From assembly GCA_027886175.1 (NCBI GenBank), contig JAJNNQ010000002.1:6630001-6694000 (forward strand): a DNA stretch of 64,000 nt, written 5' to 3'. A program made the position numbers and the translations under genes. Of the stretch, positions 62,991 through 64,000 are shown piece by piece. The notes beneath the pieces were generated by a model, which did no database searches, was not told where the DNA came from, and saw nothing but the letters and a program-made list of their open reading frames with translations. Position 1 is the first letter of the stretch. Every line of letters starts with the position of its first letter. Source of the stretch: Phylloscopus collybita (Eukaryota; Chordata; Aves; Passeriformes; Phylloscopidae).

Positions 62991-64000
62991 CTATAAAGAT
63001 GCTTCTTTTCATCTCTGCCTGACAGCCCCATTTCCCCACGAAGCCTGCAGAGGAGCCAGCCCCAGTGTACACTTTGGTAAGAAAACCTCAGAGAACCACC
63101 TCAAAATGAAAATTCTGCTCAGAATGAAAAGGCACATGCCTTGTATTTGGTAAAACCTTGAGTACAGACATTTGTGCCACATCGAAATTTTGTGGATGGA
63201 CATCCTGGCTGAGCCACCTCCCACCCGCCTCTGCAGGGTTTGTGTGATGGTTACAGGCTTTGCCTCTAGGCTTTGGCAGTGGTTTGCTTGGGGGATGATG
63301 TAAACAGAGTGAAAGTATTTTTCTTTGACTGTGGGGATGCTGCAGAGGACAGGGGCACCTGCTCCCGCCTCCAGACTCTCTGGAGGCTGCTGCAGCCACT
63401 GGCTCTTGGCACAGCAAAGGCACTGCAGTGTTACTGTTGTTTCAGAGAAATAATGGCTACAGACGGCCTTGCTCAATTTGCAACAACGTGAAAGAAAATC
63501 TTGGGTTTAAATAAAACCAGAGTTTGGTAACTCTGAGATGGAACTGCAGATGTGCCTTAATTCCCTATAACTCCCTGACTATGAAAGGTTTCAAAGTCGT
63601 GCTGCCTTCAGCCTGCTGAAAGAGCTAGGGGGAAAGGCATCCCTGAGCAAAGTTCTTTCCCTGAAATATGCTTATCCTTGCTTGCACCTGATCAGAGCAT
63701 CTCTCTTCCTGATGCTGCTATCACCACCACCTATGCATGCACAGATGATGTTACTGGAATGTGTATGGGGCTGACTTCACATCACTGGGCACATCACCAA
63801 GGGTGGGGAGTGAGAGTGAGTCAGCCTGAACGGGGCTTCCCTCACCAGCCTGGCCTGGGTGCCCAACAAGCTTTTTATTCTCAGTGCTTCCTGATCTGAT
63901 AGACTTCCTCTGGCTCACTCTTTTTTTTAACCTCCTCTGACATTTAGGGCTGGTCTATACTGGGGATTTAATTCAAATTGTTTGAGGATGTGAATTTAGA
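62991..64000. other. Non-coding, no gene recognised
   Basis: Unique mixed sequence. The minus-strand frame of 155 codons (63009-63476) has no motif and overlaps another open frame on the same strand, so it is not supported. Confidence 0.5.

Overview
The window looks like nuclear DNA from a bird, most likely a songbird. It holds several CR1 LINE copies with the typical avian 3' end, and solo LTRs of the kind common in passerine genomes. There are no operons, no dense coding and no prokaryotic-type genes. Nearly all of the 64 kb is non-coding. Family names given here rest on recognition by eye; no database was searched.

The one host coding segment I can support is a 97-bp exon on the minus strand at 33803-33899. 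Its 32 residues match the C-terminal part of CNPY1 (canopy FGF signalling regulator 1), and both splice sites are good. In mammals CNPY1 lies next to EN2, in the neighbourhood of RBM33 and SHH. This window is therefore probably CNPY1 introns and the surrounding regulatory DNA. No EN2 homeobox is present, and I could not find the other CNPY1 exons. A CpG-rich island at about 36.03-36.84 kb lies upstream of the exon on its strand and is a candidate promoter or enhancer. A second CpG-rich patch lies at 13.68-14.06 kb.

Layout: 1-22.5 kb is repeat-bearing non-coding DNA, with CR1 fragments, a MIR fossil, two LTRs, a perfect (GGAAA)32 array and a (GGAA)n array. From 22.6 to 43.6 kb I see only simple repeats and one very old LINE fossil, plus AT-rich unique sequence. 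This block contains the CNPY1 exon and looks like the gene-regulatory core. From 43.6 to 64 kb transposons return. They include a perfect 187-bp tandem duplication and a decayed 3.3-kb CR1 (52.84-56.43 kb). That CR1 has lost its reverse transcriptase core, grown a nine-copy 44-bp minisatellite, and been interrupted by a 303-bp solo LTR with an intact target-site duplication.

I found no new multi-gene system. The best leads are the CNPY1 exon with a Cys-to-Trp change, the CpG island upstream of it, an 11-bp perfect inverted repeat with TCF/LEF-like cores at 30.8 kb, and the layered CR1/minisatellite/LTR locus.
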